A stretch of DNA of 64,000 nt, taken from Armatimonadota bacterium (GTDB lineage Bacteria > Armatimonadota > Fimbriimonadia > Fimbriimonadales > GBS-DC). Positions 16,243 to 25,119 of this stretch are shown here, piece after piece. A model generated the notes under the pieces. It was not told the origin of the DNA. It saw only the letters and a program-made list of their open reading frames with translations, and did no database searches. The stretch lies in NCBI GenBank assembly GCA_013359125.1, contig JABWCR010000001.1:1-64000 (forward strand). The letters run 5' to 3'. The stretch's first letter is position 1. Every line of letters begins with the position of its first letter. A program made the translations under genes and the position numbers.

Positions 16243-17024
16243 AAATCTGCGGATACAGCAACGAGCATCTTTCGGACTTTGTCGATAATCGGCTGACCGA
16301 CGTTCAGTCGAGCCAAGTACAGTCGCATATCTACGAATGCGGCGAATGCCGAGCCATCGTAACCGACCTGGAAATGGCCAAGAAAGCCATGCTTCGGCTG
16401 ACAGCGGCCACGCCCCTCCCATTAGATTGGGAGTTCTCGATGCCCGCGTTCGATCAGACGGTCTTCGGCCTGAGAAAGCCAAGGCTGATGACGGCGACCT
16501 TGATTCTGGCTCTGCTTACGCTCTTGTCCGCACTGGCCTACTTGAACATCGCAGACAAAGCGCCGCCGCCGGCTCTGCCTCTGGGATTCTTAGAGCAGGA
16601 CTACCTTCGCACTCAGCTGAGCGCCGGGGCCTCGCCCGATCCTTATAGCCTGACGATGATGCTGACCCAGAAACTGAACGACGACCAAATCAACCTAGAG
16701 CCGCCGCCGCGCAAAGTCGGCGATTACGAACTCAACAGAGGCACCTGCGTCAAACTGCCCGAAGGCAGAAAAGCCGCAAAACTGATCTACCGCAAGGGCA
16801 ACAGCGTGCTAACAGCCTACTGGGCGCCGGGAGAATGGGACTTTGGCGTCCTCAAACCGGTGAACGAAAACTATGCCAAAGAGGGCCCTTGGAACCACCC
16901 TTGTGGCGTGGCGGCCAGCATGGTCTGGATGCGCGAAGGCTATGCGATGGTACTGCTTTCGCGAACCGAATCAGCCAAACGACTGTTAGAGTTGGGCACA
17001 GAAATCGGCAAGCACTGCAAATAG
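16239..17024 (+). CDS. Zinc-finger anti-sigma factor, single-pass membrane protein
   Basis: This 261-aa protein begins with a ZAS/zf-HC2 domain with the H-x3-C-x2-C motif in SHIYECGECRAIV. A transmembrane helix lies at about residues 87-106 (MTATLILALLTLLSALAYLN). A roughly 155-residue extracytoplasmic domain follows. It probably holds the upstream sigma factor at the membrane until a signal arrives. The ATG overlaps the sigma stop (ATGA). It ends 1 nt from the opposing prepilin gene. Confidence 0.88.
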   Translation: MKICGYSNEHLSDFVDNRLTDVQSSQVQSHIYECGECRAIVTDLEMAKKAMLRLTAATPLPLDWEFSMPAFDQTVFGLRKPRLMTATLILALLTLLSALAYLNIADKAPPPALPLGFLEQDYLRTQLSAGASPDPYSLTMMLTQKLNDDQINLEPPPRKVGDYELNRGTCVKLPEGRKAAKLIYRKGNSVLTAYWAPGEWDFGVLKPVNENYAKEGPWNHPCGVAASMVWMREGYAMVLLSRTESAKRLLELGTEIGKHCK

Positions 17025-17025
17025 G

Positions 17026-17718
17026 CTAATCGCGCCTCGGGTCAAATGCGTCGATCCTGCCGTCGTCCGTCCAGAGTTGGCTGAACTTTGACCACTTGAC
17101 GTGCCCGTCCACATAAACATAGTTCGCGCCCTCGTCGTGCCATTGACGCGCCATCTCCTGCTCAAGATCGACATACGTGCCGCAGTTGTTGGGAAAAGAC
17201 CATGCGGCGGGATGAAAGTGGTCCGCTCCGCCCGACATGTTCTCCTTAAGCTCGGCAATGTAGACCACGTTCGAAGCCGCCTTTATCAGCGCTAAGTGGT
17301 TGTAGCCCGTGCAGTGCGTGGTCATGTCGTCCACCATCAGTCGGGGCAGCATCCAAAAGTTGGTGCCGTACGAAGTCTTCCGCGTCGTAACATAGCCCTG
17401 CAACGGTTTCTCGAAGTTGATGCTCGGATCCGTCGGACATCGGTATAGCAGGCCTGTCTTGACATAAGGCTCGATCGCCCGAATCCAAACCCACGGCGCA
17501 TTGGTGCCCGTGTGCGAATCGAGCGGAAACGTCTCGTCGTAATCCTGCAGATACATCTGCACACCGATGCCCATCTGCCGCATGTTGCTGGCGCATTGGG
17601 TCTGCCGCGCCTTCTCTCTCGCACGGGCAAAAACCGGAAACAGAATAGCCGCCAAAATGGCAATGATCGCGATCACCACCAACAGCTCGATTAAGGTAAA
17701 ACCAACCTTCCTCTTCAT
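17026..17718 (-). CDS. Type II secretion/prepilin-like protein with H-X9-DG C-terminus
   Basis: This 230-aa protein has a type IV prepilin leader and helix (MKRKVGFTLIELLVVIAII), with cleavage expected after Gly before FTLIE. FARAREKARQTQCASNMRQ follows, and the C-terminal motif HDEGANYVYVDGH has the H-X9-DG spacing common in Armatimonadota and Planctomycetes pseudopilins. GGGAG precedes the ATG. It is likely processed by a prepilin peptidase and assembled by a system such as the GspE/PilB-like ATPase at 29151-30413. Specific role unknown. Confidence 0.88.
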   Translation of the reverse strand: MKRKVGFTLIELLVVIAIIAILAAILFPVFARAREKARQTQCASNMRQMGIGVQMYLQDYDETFPLDSHTGTNAPWVWIRAIEPYVKTGLLYRCPTDPSINFEKPLQGYVTTRKTSYGTNFWMLPRLMVDDMTTHCTGYNHLALIKAASNVVYIAELKENMSGGADHFHPAAWSFPNNCGTYVDLEQEMARQWHDEGANYVYVDGHVKWSKFSQLWTDDGRIDAFDPRRD

Positions 17719-17759
17719 TGGATACTCCCACCAACTATTATGGTTCTTAGGATTGGGAT

Positions 17760-17793
17760 TCGCGGCCCGACGTCAGGAGCCGCCGGGCCGCGA
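17760..17793. other. Perfect 10-bp stem hairpin between PEP-CTERM and prepilin genes
   Basis: TCGCGGCCCG (17760-17769) pairs with CGGGCCGCGA (17784-17793) across a 14-nt loop. TTTT follows on the plus strand. On the minus strand, where the flanking genes are read, it could act as an attenuator or weak terminator before the prepilin gene. Confidence 0.5.
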
Positions 17794-17804
17794 TTTTCCC
17801 TCCT

Positions 17805-18377
17805 TTACTTGCGGTTAAGGCGTCGTCGAGCCAGAGCCAAGCCTCCAAGACCCGTCGCAAGGGCAAACATCGAAGCCGGTTCTGGCGTTATGGCTATCCA
17901 GTAGTCTTTCGAATCGAACAGTCGGGTTCCATCGGCAGCAAGGCCGCCCTCCAATCGAAATCGAAACCATTTCTCGCCCAGTTGGGTTGTCGTAAAGACC
18001 ACGTGAGCGTGGTCGCGGTTCTGGTCGAGCAGCAACGAGCCGGGCAATCCCTCGCCAAATATCGGGTCGATCTCGCCCTCGATCGTGCCGAACAATCCAG
18101 GCGCGATCCAGCGCTGCTGAACCATGGCGCGCTGCAAGGTCGGCAGGCCGTTGCTGTGAAAGATCTCGAAGCCGAGTTCGACGCCCCACAAAAGGCCGGG
18201 GATCAACTCCTCAAACTCCAGCTCCAGAATGTTGTCGTCGGTGATCTCGTCGGGTTCGACGATCTCCAGCCGAATGCCATCATGGCTCAGCTGCAGGTCG
18301 TCGTCGTGCTGGGCAAGCCCTGGCGAAACGGTCAAAGCCAGGGCGGTCAGTGCGGCCATAGCAATACGCATATGCAT
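17805..18377 (-). CDS. PEP-CTERM sorting-domain secreted protein
   Basis: This 190-aa exported protein has a signal peptide (MHMRIAMAALTALALTVSPG) and a C-terminal PEP-CTERM tag: TPEPASMFALATGLGGLALA followed by RRRLNRK. Such tags are recognised by an exosortase at the membrane; none is in the window. The middle is beta-rich and acidic and not recognised. The start at 18377 is preferred over ATG 18392 because GAGG lies 9 nt before it. It is in tandem with a dockerin-type secreted protein. Confidence 0.83.
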   Translation of the reverse strand: MHMRIAMAALTALALTVSPGLAQHDDDLQLSHDGIRLEIVEPDEITDDNILELEFEELIPGLLWGVELGFEIFHSNGLPTLQRAMVQQRWIAPGLFGTIEGEIDPIFGEGLPGSLLLDQNRDHAHVVFTTTQLGEKWFRFRLEGGLAADGTRLFDSKDYWIAITPEPASMFALATGLGGLALARRRLNRK

Positions 18378-18395
18378 AGTGAACGTCCTCATTTT

Positions 18396-19322
18396 TTAAC
18401 GAGCCTCCCCTGCCTGTCCAAAGTTAGATAGAACGATGGCCAGGTCTACGTCGTCCACCAAGCCGTCTCCATCGAGATCGGCGGTCGAGTCGTTCGTGCC
18501 GAAACTGGCCAAGACTGCGGCCAAATCGGCATCGTCGATGATATCGTCGTTGTTAACGTCTCCCAAGAAAGGAAACGCCCAGTTGAGAGAAGTTTCAACG
18601 TTGCCGAGGGTTTGAGCAGGCGCCAGTCTCGACAGGTGCTTGCTCAGCTTGGCAGCCACGTCGAACGTGCCCGATGCGTCGAATCCAACCAGATAGTCCC
18701 GTACAGCGTGCTTGTTGATCGGCTGAGAGTCGGAATGCAGCACGGTCGAGCCGTTCTTTAACTGAACGGTGATCCAAAGGTTGTATGGGTCGCCGCGATA
18801 GTGGCCGCTCGGATCGGCTTGGCCGCCGATTCGGGCCGTCCCAGGCGTCAGAAAGTAGACCCGATAAACCTGAGGGTCGTCCACCAACGGGTTGCCGCCG
18901 ATGTCTCGCGCATTAACGGCGCGAAAGTCCCAAACGTAGACCTTGCGCTGACTGGTCGAAAAGATAAAGTGGTGGTGCGCCGTTCCGTTGAACGGTAGGA
19001 CAAACTGGTTGGGGCAGCCGGACGCGCAGAACACGTTGCCCACGCCCGACTTGTTGCCCGTGATGCCCGGCGCAATGTAAACCGTCCGCACAGTGCACGT
19101 CTGTAGCATGGGTTGATTGGCGCCGTCGGGATAGTAGAAGTCCATCCCCACATCGGACAGAAAGAAGCCCTGCACGCTGCTCATGGTGCGAATCGGATGC
19201 GGCTGCGGCTGGACGACGCGAACGATCGCATTGCCTGCGCCAAAAAGTATGTCCGTATCGTGCTGAGCGATGCCAATGACCGGCGTCGACAGAGCCAATA
19301 CTGCGATGAATGCTCGATGCAT
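18396..19322 (-). CDS. Secreted protein with C-terminal dockerin-like calcium repeats
   Basis: This 308-aa protein has a signal peptide (MHRAFIAVLALSTPVIGIAQ), a beta-rich body with a Cys pair (NVFCASGCPNQF), and a C-terminal dockerin type I-like module of two EF-hand-type loops: GDVNNDDIIDDADLAAVLAS and TADLDGDGLVDDVDLAIVLS. In this group such modules often end secreted proteins without a cellulosome. AAGGAGG precedes the ATG at 19322; an upstream in-frame ATG at 19376 has no ribosome site. The next gene is a PEP-CTERM protein 18 bp downstream. Confidence 0.85.
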   Translation of the reverse strand: MHRAFIAVLALSTPVIGIAQHDTDILFGAGNAIVRVVQPQPHPIRTMSSVQGFFLSDVGMDFYYPDGANQPMLQTCTVRTVYIAPGITGNKSGVGNVFCASGCPNQFVLPFNGTAHHHFIFSTSQRKVYVWDFRAVNARDIGGNPLVDDPQVYRVYFLTPGTARIGGQADPSGHYRGDPYNLWITVQLKNGSTVLHSDSQPINKHAVRDYLVGFDASGTFDVAAKLSKHLSRLAPAQTLGNVETSLNWAFPFLGDVNNDDIIDDADLAAVLASFGTNDSTADLDGDGLVDDVDLAIVLSNFGQAGEAR

Positions 19323-19401
19323 TGTTTGTTGCCTCCTTGTTAGAAAATCGCTGGTCGGTGGCCGCCGAGGCGGCACAGAGCGCTGTTAAGAAAACAAGGA
19401 C

Positions 19402-19689
19402 TTAGGCAACCGGGGGCGCGCGGGGTACAGCCGGGCGAGCGTCTTCGACGCTCGCTTCTCGCTCATAAGCAAAATAGACGGGAGCGGGCTGTTCAATGAG
19501 GATCGTAAGGGCGCAGACATCGACGATAATGGGCGCGTCGACGATCTGGCTGTGAACGATACAGAGTTGGCACGAAGGCTTGGCCTCGTGGCCGTCATGA
19601 TGGATGAGGCCGTGCGCCAGGTCGCCGCCCAACAGGGCGACCGCCCAAACGAACGTCCAAACGACCATAATCCGGCGAAGGCTACTCAT
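19402..19689 (-). CDS. Small exported His/Cys-motif protein (DUF2946-like)
   Basis: This 95-aa protein has an N-terminal hydrophobic segment (MVVWTFVWAVALLGGDLAHG) followed by HHDGHEAKPSCQLC, a His/Cys cluster like those of DUF2946-type small periplasmic proteins. Metal binding is plausible but unproven. TATAAT ends 9 nt before the ATG with no Shine-Dalgarno. It stands alone between the dockerin protein and a 320-bp gap. Confidence 0.6.
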   Translation of the reverse strand: MSSLRRIMVVWTFVWAVALLGGDLAHGLIHHDGHEAKPSCQLCIVHSQIVDAPIIVDVCALTILIEQPAPVYFAYEREASVEDARPAVPRAPPVA

Positions 19690-19698
19690 GCCAAATGC

Positions 19699-19704
19699 AT
19701 TATA
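19699..19704 (-). promoter_or_regulatory. -10 box for the small His/Cys protein
   Basis: TATAAT on the minus strand lies 9 nt from the ATG at 19689, which suggests a leaderless mRNA. Confidence 0.5.
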
Positions 19705-19882
19705 GCACGATTTCGAGGATTTGTGGCGGCTGTCGGAGCGCGTTTTGAATCGCCGTGCCGGCAGTCATCCTTTGCGTATCTTAGTGCCCTTAGCGTGAAA
19801 CAATACCGTTTCGAGCGGGCTTTCAGTCAGACTCAAGGTCTAAGCGCGCCTGCGTTGGCTGGAGTCAGAATCCGCCGCAAGC

Positions 19883-19932
19883 TTCTGAACGGCCTTTCGA
19901 GAAAATGTAGCGCAACCCTGTGCCGAACGCCG
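19883..19932 (+). repeat. Diverged copy of the intergenic repeat (within the 320-bp gap 19690-20009)
   Basis: CTGAACGG, then AAAATGTAGCGCAAC and GCCGAAC line up, in order, with the GAACGGG / AATGTAGCACAA / ACGAATC elements of the intact repeat at 39683-39727, with many substitutions. The rest of the gap 19690-20009 shows no gene; only the promoter boxes at its two ends are recognisable. Confidence 0.45.
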
Positions 19933-19991
19933 GGATCGAGAGTTGGGCCCTGTAAGACGACTTTGTGCAATCGTAGGTACAAGGCAGTCGG

Positions 19992-19997
19992 TATACT
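19992..19997 (+). promoter_or_regulatory. -10 box for the herA-like operon
   Basis: TATACT ends 12 nt before the ATG at 20010, so any leader would be about 5 nt. No ribosome site is visible. Confidence 0.5.
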
Positions 19998-20009
19998 CTG
20001 CTACTCATC

Positions 20010-21938
20010 ATGGACGAGCGACCTATCGGACGGGTCATAGGGACGGAGAGCAAACCCAACACCGCTTACCGCTTTTACTTCTGGGCGCCGCTCGACGCCC
20101 GCATCGGCATCGGTTCGCTGGTCGTCGTGCGCCATGGCGAATTGAGAGTTTGGGGCGTGGTGGAGGAAGGCCACGGTTACAACGACGCTCAGACGCCCTT
20201 TTACGACTATTTGGGTTTTGACGGCGACCCGAATGCGTTGCCGCCCACTCAAAGGCCAGAGATGCGACTGTACGAGGCCGCCGTGCTGCGGCGCGACCCC
20301 GATTCGCCCGTCCAGCCCGTACCCATCGCGCCCGTCTATCTCTCGAGCGGCGAGGACGTCTCGCTTTCGCTGCGCATGGACGACATCCCCGAAGCGCGGC
20401 GCATTCCCGTCGGTGCGCACGACAACGACGGCGTTATCTCGCCGATTTGCGTCGATGCCGATTTTCTGATCGGCCCGGAAGCCGGGCATCTAAACGTTAC
20501 CGGCGCCAGCGGTTTAGCGGCGAAGACGAGCGCGATCCAATTTGTGCTGGCGTCCCTCTTTCAAAAGGCCGCTGGGAGCCTTGCTGTGGTCTGTTTCAAC
20601 GTTAAGGGCGGCGACTTGCTATTTCTGGACCAACCGCCTGCGGAAGCGCTGCCGGAAGAGGACTTGAAGATTTACGAGGCGGTGGGAATTGATCCAAAGC
20701 CGTTCGAGAAGGTTCGCTACTATGCGCCGCTTCGAGAGGATTTGGTGAATCTGGCTTCTTTGCGAACCCATCCCGATCTTGTCGGCGATGTCAGGCCCTT
20801 GCAGTGGGGCTTGCGCGAGGTGATGCGATACGCCGAGATCACGATGAATCGGGACGATGTGGATGCCCGCGCCGATGCTTTTTTGAGCTTCTTGCGCCAG
20901 CGCGTGGTCGATCCGGGCGAGTATGAATTTGACGATGGGTTCAAGTTGCCGGTTACGAACTTCGAGGAGCTTAAAGTCTGGTTCGACCGGGCGCTGCGCG
21001 AGATCGAGCAGAGCCGCGACGAGCGCTGGCATTCTCACGCCGTGCAGACGATACGAAAGGTCTTCAATCGCGTCAACAATCTCACCGTTCGCTATGCGGG
21101 GCTGGTGTCTTCGGGCAACGAGACGCTCGACTTGCCGTGGGGCGAGTTCGAGGATCGTGCGATTTACGCGATCGATATGGCCAATCTTCGAGCCGAAGCC
21201 CAAGATTTGATTTTTACCCGCGTGATCAGCGAGCTTCGCGAGCGGATGGAGAATCAGGACTTGGGCGTGGATCGGGTGGTTGTGGTGGTGGACGAGCTGA
21301 ACCAGTATGCCGAGTCGAGCGGGCAGGAGACTTACATTCTGCGCACTCTGCGCGACATATGCGCCCGGGGACGATATTTAGGCTTGACGCTGTTTGGCGC
21401 TCAGCAGTTTCGCAGCCGTATCGATCGGCAGATTGTGGGCAACTGTTCGACCGCCTTTTATGGCCGATCCGAGATGGAGGAACTGGCGCAGGCGCCCTAT
21501 CAGATATTTACGCCCGCTATCAAGGAGAAGTTGGGCACATTGAGGGTGGGCGAGATGTTGGTGCGGCATCCGTACTTTGCTCAACCGGTTTGGGCGCGCT
21601 TTCCCAGGCCGCCGGTGATGTCGGGCAAGGACGGCATGGCCAAATATCCGCCTGAGAGGCTTCCGTTTGCCGATGCGGTCGTCGCGCGGCTTCGAGCGGA
21701 GTATCCCAACCTAAGGCCGAACGAGGTTTACGACGCATTGTCGGGAAGACAGAACGATCAGGCGGCGGTCAACGCGCTTGTCAAGACCCTGAGCGCCAAG
21801 CCAAAAGCGGACGAGGCGCTGCGGTTTTTTGCCGGTTTGTTAGGGAAGCCCATTGTAGAAACCTCGCCTCGGCCGCCCATTGCCGACTATCCGACGGACG
21901 ACCCGACTTCGCTTTCGGAGGACGATCCGTTCAAATGA
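20010..21938 (+). CDS. HerA-like (FtsK/HerA superfamily) ATPase
   Basis: This 642-aa protein has a HerA-type architecture. An N-terminal HAS-barrel-like beta domain spans about 1-110. The Walker A-like loop is VTGASGLAAKTS (residues 163-174; K172, T173), a departure from GxxGxGK[ST]. Walker B is VVVVVDEL (D428, E429). The FGAQQFRSR and NCSTAFYGR segments correspond to the sensor and arginine-finger region. HerA rings pump or remodel DNA ends with a nuclease partner. The next gene, an Mre11/SbcD-like nuclease, overlaps by ATGA. No NurA or Rad50/SbcC is present. Confidence 0.83.
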   Translation: MDERPIGRVIGTESKPNTAYRFYFWAPLDARIGIGSLVVVRHGELRVWGVVEEGHGYNDAQTPFYDYLGFDGDPNALPPTQRPEMRLYEAAVLRRDPDSPVQPVPIAPVYLSSGEDVSLSLRMDDIPEARRIPVGAHDNDGVISPICVDADFLIGPEAGHLNVTGASGLAAKTSAIQFVLASLFQKAAGSLAVVCFNVKGGDLLFLDQPPAEALPEEDLKIYEAVGIDPKPFEKVRYYAPLREDLVNLASLRTHPDLVGDVRPLQWGLREVMRYAEITMNRDDVDARADAFLSFLRQRVVDPGEYEFDDGFKLPVTNFEELKVWFDRALREIEQSRDERWHSHAVQTIRKVFNRVNNLTVRYAGLVSSGNETLDLPWGEFEDRAIYAIDMANLRAEAQDLIFTRVISELRERMENQDLGVDRVVVVVDELNQYAESSGQETYILRTLRDICARGRYLGLTLFGAQQFRSRIDRQIVGNCSTAFYGRSEMEELAQAPYQIFTPAIKEKLGTLRVGEMLVRHPYFAQPVWARFPRPPVMSGKDGMAKYPPERLPFADAVVARLRAEYPNLRPNEVYDALSGRQNDQAAVNALVKTLSAKPKADEALRFFAGLLGKPIVETSPRPPIADYPTDDPTSLSEDDPFK

Positions 21939-23050
21939 AGATCGCCCATCTGAGCGACGTTCATTTGGGCTATCGGGATTTCAACCGCACCGATCCGACC
22001 GGCATCAACCAGCGGCAAAAGGATGTGGAGCAGGCTTTTGTCAACGCGCTCAAAGTCTGTTTGGAGATCGAGCCCGACCTGATCATTATCGCGGGCGACC
22101 TGTTTCATGCCGTGCGCCCCACCAACTACACTGTGGTAGCGGCGTTCAACCATTTGGCTCGGTTTCAAGACCATCGCAACCATAAGCCGCTTCTCATCGT
22201 TGCGGGCAATCATGAGACGCCCAAGACGGCCGAGGCGGGCAATATTCTCGCCCTGTTTCGCAATATCCGGGGCATTACCGTCGTTACGGATCGAATTGAG
22301 CGGGTACGGCTCGAAGAGTTTGGCGCGTCCGTGCTTTGCGTGCCTTCTCGCGGCGTGCGAGACATTCAACCGACCTCGCTGGCGCCCGACCCCAAGTCTG
22401 CGGTGAATTTGTTGTGCGTGCACGGGCCTCTGCAGGATGTTGGGCGGTATCGATCCGACTCGTCGCTTCCCCAGAGCCATGTGATCAAGGCGGGATGGGA
22501 CTATATCGCCCTGGGCGATTATCACGTGTTTCAGCAACTGTCTCCCAATGCCTGCTATTCGGGTTCGACAGAGTACACGACCACCAACATTTGGGAAGAG
22601 TTGACCGTGTCCAAAGTGGTCGTCGAGTACGACACAGACACTAAGGCGCTGACCAAGCATGAGATTCCCCAGGCTAGGAAGTTTCTCGATCTGCCGATCA
22701 TCGATGCCTCGGGGCTAGAGCCTGCCGAGGTTTTGGAGGCGATGGTCGGCAATGCCAAAGAGATCGACGATGCGGTGGCGCGGCAAAAGATTGTCGAGAT
22801 CGATTTTGAGAAGCGGCGGCGCGTATCGGGCGAGATTGTGCGTCAGCTCAAGTCTCGCGCGCTCCATTACAAGATGATTTTCGAGGCGCCGCACTCGCTC
22901 TCAGTGGCTGCCGGCCGTTCTCTTACGCACGGTCGCACGCTTGAGGAGTCATGGTCGGAGTTTATGGCGACGGCAGAGTTGCCGAAGACGATCGACCGTC
23001 GGGCTGTGGTGGCGCTGGGCACGAAGTATCTTCAGGAGGCTGCCGAATAG
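21935..23050 (+). CDS. Mre11/SbcD-like metallophosphoesterase nuclease
   Basis: This 371-aa protein carries the calcineurin-like metal motifs in order: SDVHLG (D8, H10), AGDLFH (D55), GNHE (N92, H93), VHGPL and GDYHVF. This is the pattern of SbcD/Mre11 DNA exonucleases. A C-terminal region of about 120 residues could be the capping or partner-binding part. Its ATG overlaps the stop of the HerA-like ATPase gene. No sbcC/rad50 gene follows; the next gene is an ion antiporter. A DNA end-processing role with the ATPase is inferred. Confidence 0.88.
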   Translation: MKIAHLSDVHLGYRDFNRTDPTGINQRQKDVEQAFVNALKVCLEIEPDLIIIAGDLFHAVRPTNYTVVAAFNHLARFQDHRNHKPLLIVAGNHETPKTAEAGNILALFRNIRGITVVTDRIERVRLEEFGASVLCVPSRGVRDIQPTSLAPDPKSAVNLLCVHGPLQDVGRYRSDSSLPQSHVIKAGWDYIALGDYHVFQQLSPNACYSGSTEYTTTNIWEELTVSKVVVEYDTDTKALTKHEIPQARKFLDLPIIDASGLEPAEVLEAMVGNAKEIDDAVARQKIVEIDFEKRRRVSGEIVRQLKSRALHYKMIFEAPHSLSVAAGRSLTHGRTLEESWSEFMATAELPKTIDRRAVVALGTKYLQEAAE

Positions 23051-24187
23051 ATGTTGAAACAGCTCGCAAGACCCTCGCTCAACTGGCTGCTCGTCTTCTT
23101 CCCTCTGGCTATCGTGTTGGAGGTCGCGCACGCTCGCTTTCATGCTTCTTGGTCGACGCCGACGCTCATCTTCGTCGCTTCGTGCATCGCCATTATTCCT
23201 ATGGCCGGATGGATGGGGCATGCTACAGAACGGCTTGCGGCGCGGTTGGGAGAAGGCATCGGGGGGCTATTGAACGCGACCTTTGGCAATGCGGCGGAGA
23301 TGATTATCGCTATCGTCGCGCTGATCAAAGCGGCCCAAGATCCCTCTCGCGCGGAGTTTATGCACGGCATCATCAAGGCGTCGCTCACCGGCTCGATCAT
23401 TGGGAACGCGCTGCTCGTTTTGGGGTTAGGGCTGTTAGTGGGGGGCGTCCGGCATCCGTCTCAGCGGTTTAATCCGACAGCGGCTCGGGCGTCGGCCACT
23501 TTGCTGACGTTGGCCGTTGCCGCGCTCTTTATGCCTGCGCTGTTTCATCACTTTGGCAATCGCGAGGCGGCCGTCGTACAGGATTTGAGCCTCGAAATCA
23601 GTATTGTGCTTTTGCTGGTTTACGGGCTGAGCCTTGTGTTTGCGCTCAAGACCCACAAGCATCTTTATGTAGGCGAGACGGCGGAAGTGGAAGAGGGATT
23701 AGCGCATCATCATGGCGAGGCGCAATGGTCGGTCGGCAAGTCGATGACCGCGCTAGTGCTGGCTACTATCGGCGTATCGATCTTGGCGCATATGATGGTC
23801 GGTTCGGTCGAAAGCACGGCAGAGGCGGTCGGGTGGAGCGAACTGTTCGTCGGCGTGATCGTTGTGGCGATCGTCGGCAATGCGGCGGAACACAGCACGG
23901 CGGTGATAGCGGCCTATCGCAATCGTATGGATTTGAGCATGACCATTGCGCTCGGCTCGTCGATCCAGATTGCGCTCTTTGTCGCGCCGGCGTTAGTCCT
24001 GCTCGGGTACGCGCTGGGCCGGCCGCTCGATCTGCTCTTCACCGTGCCCGAGATCGCGGCCATCTTCCTTTGCGCTTTGGTCGTCAGCCAGATTTCCGTC
24101 GACGGGGAGAGCAACTGGCTGGAGGGGGTCATGCTGCTCACCCTCTACCTCATGATGGGCGCCCTCTTCTTCTACCTGCCGTCGTAG
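23051..24187 (+). CDS. cax: Calcium/proton exchanger (CaCA family)
   Basis: This 378-aa integral membrane protein has about 11 hydrophobic helices and the two inverted alpha-repeat signatures: LLNATFGNAAEMIIAIVAL and IVGNAAEHSTAVIAAYRN. The acidic residue in each GNAAE motif binds the cation. A His-rich loop (GLAHHHGEAQW) lies between the halves. It extrudes Ca2+ in exchange for H+. The ATG directly follows the stop of the nuclease gene, so it is in the same operon. Its 3' end is overlapped by the antisense DUF1385 gene. Confidence 0.92.
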   Translation: MLKQLARPSLNWLLVFFPLAIVLEVAHARFHASWSTPTLIFVASCIAIIPMAGWMGHATERLAARLGEGIGGLLNATFGNAAEMIIAIVALIKAAQDPSRAEFMHGIIKASLTGSIIGNALLVLGLGLLVGGVRHPSQRFNPTAARASATLLTLAVAALFMPALFHHFGNREAAVVQDLSLEISIVLLLVYGLSLVFALKTHKHLYVGETAEVEEGLAHHHGEAQWSVGKSMTALVLATIGVSILAHMMVGSVESTAEAVGWSELFVGVIVVAIVGNAAEHSTAVIAAYRNRMDLSMTIALGSSIQIALFVAPALVLLGYALGRPLDLLFTVPEIAAIFLCALVVSQISVDGESNWLEGVMLLTLYLMMGALFFYLPS

Positions 24188-25108
24188 GAAGGGATCGACG
24201 TCGTTCTCCATATCGATCACGGCCTGCAGCGAGGCGACGGAGACCTCGATCTGGTCGTCCGTCGGTTCGCGCGTGGTCAGGTATTGGCTCCAAAGCCCCG
24301 GCGCCAACAGATATTTGGCCAGAAAGCCATCGCGGTACTTGCCTGCAAAGCGGATGATTTCGTATGTGAAGCTGGCGATCCAAGGTAGTACGGCCAGATG
24401 CATCGGCAGACGGATATAGATGGGGGGCCGTCCCATGAGCGAAAAGACGAAGATTGCGACCACCAGGACTAATAGCACGAAGCTGGTGCCGCAGCGCGGG
24501 TGCAGGCGCGTTTGGGCGCGAGCGTTTTCGACCGTGTTTTCTAATCCGGCTTCCAGCGCGTTGATCGCTTTGTGTTCGGCGCCGTGGTATTGAAAGACGC
24601 GGCGAATGTCGGGCATGAGGCCGATGGCGCCGACGTAGCCCAAGAAAATGCCGATACGGATCGCGCCTTCGGCCAGATTGATTTGAAAGTTGTCCCAATG
24701 CGCTCGTTTGAGCACATCGGCCAGATAGGTGGGCAGCGCGAAGAAGAGCAACAGCCCCAGCCCAATGCTGACAAAAATGGTCGCGCCGATGGCCAGGTCG
24801 TTGAGCGACTTGGGCATCGGTTTGGCGTCAGGGTCGTTTTCTAGTTGAACCGTGCTGGAGAAGTTGAGCGCCCGAATGCCCAGCGCGAGGCTGTCGATGA
24901 GCATCAGCGCTCCGCGCAGGAAGGGCTTATTGAGAAATTGCAACCGACCCAGCCAGCCTTTGGCGACGGGCTCGGCGCGCAATATGATCTGGCCGTCGGG
25001 CGCGCGGCAGGCGACGGCAAAGTAGCGCGGGCTGCGCATCATCACCCCTTCGATGACCGCCTGCCCGCCGTATCGCCAATAGGCTTGCTTACCGCTTTCT
25101 GCCGGCAT
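23993..25108 (-). CDS. DUF1385 membrane protein with an antisense-overlapping C-terminal tail
   Basis: This 371-aa protein carries the DUF1385 family pattern: YGGQAVIEGVMMRSPRYFAV at the start, FQYHGAEHKAINALEAG in the centre, and several transmembrane helices. The family's usual C-terminal helix (EVSVASLQAVIDMENDV) is reached near residue 302. About 65 more charged codons then run antisense across the last 195 bp of cax, giving a tail unlike the family. ATG 25108 is used; longer forms run into rpmE. rpmE-DUF1385 is a conserved neighbour pair. Function unknown. Confidence 0.82.
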   Translation of the reverse strand: MPAESGKQAYWRYGGQAVIEGVMMRSPRYFAVACRAPDGQIILRAEPVAKGWLGRLQFLNKPFLRGALMLIDSLALGIRALNFSSTVQLENDPDAKPMPKSLNDLAIGATIFVSIGLGLLLFFALPTYLADVLKRAHWDNFQINLAEGAIRIGIFLGYVGAIGLMPDIRRVFQYHGAEHKAINALEAGLENTVENARAQTRLHPRCGTSFVLLVLVVAIFVFSLMGRPPIYIRLPMHLAVLPWIASFTYEIIRFAGKYRDGFLAKYLLAPGLWSQYLTTREPTDDQIEVSVASLQAVIDMENDVDPFLRRQVEEEGAHHEVEGEQHDPLQPVALPVDGNLADDQSAKEDGRDLGHGEEQIERPAQRVPEQD

Positions 25109-25119
25109 TGACCGTGCGG

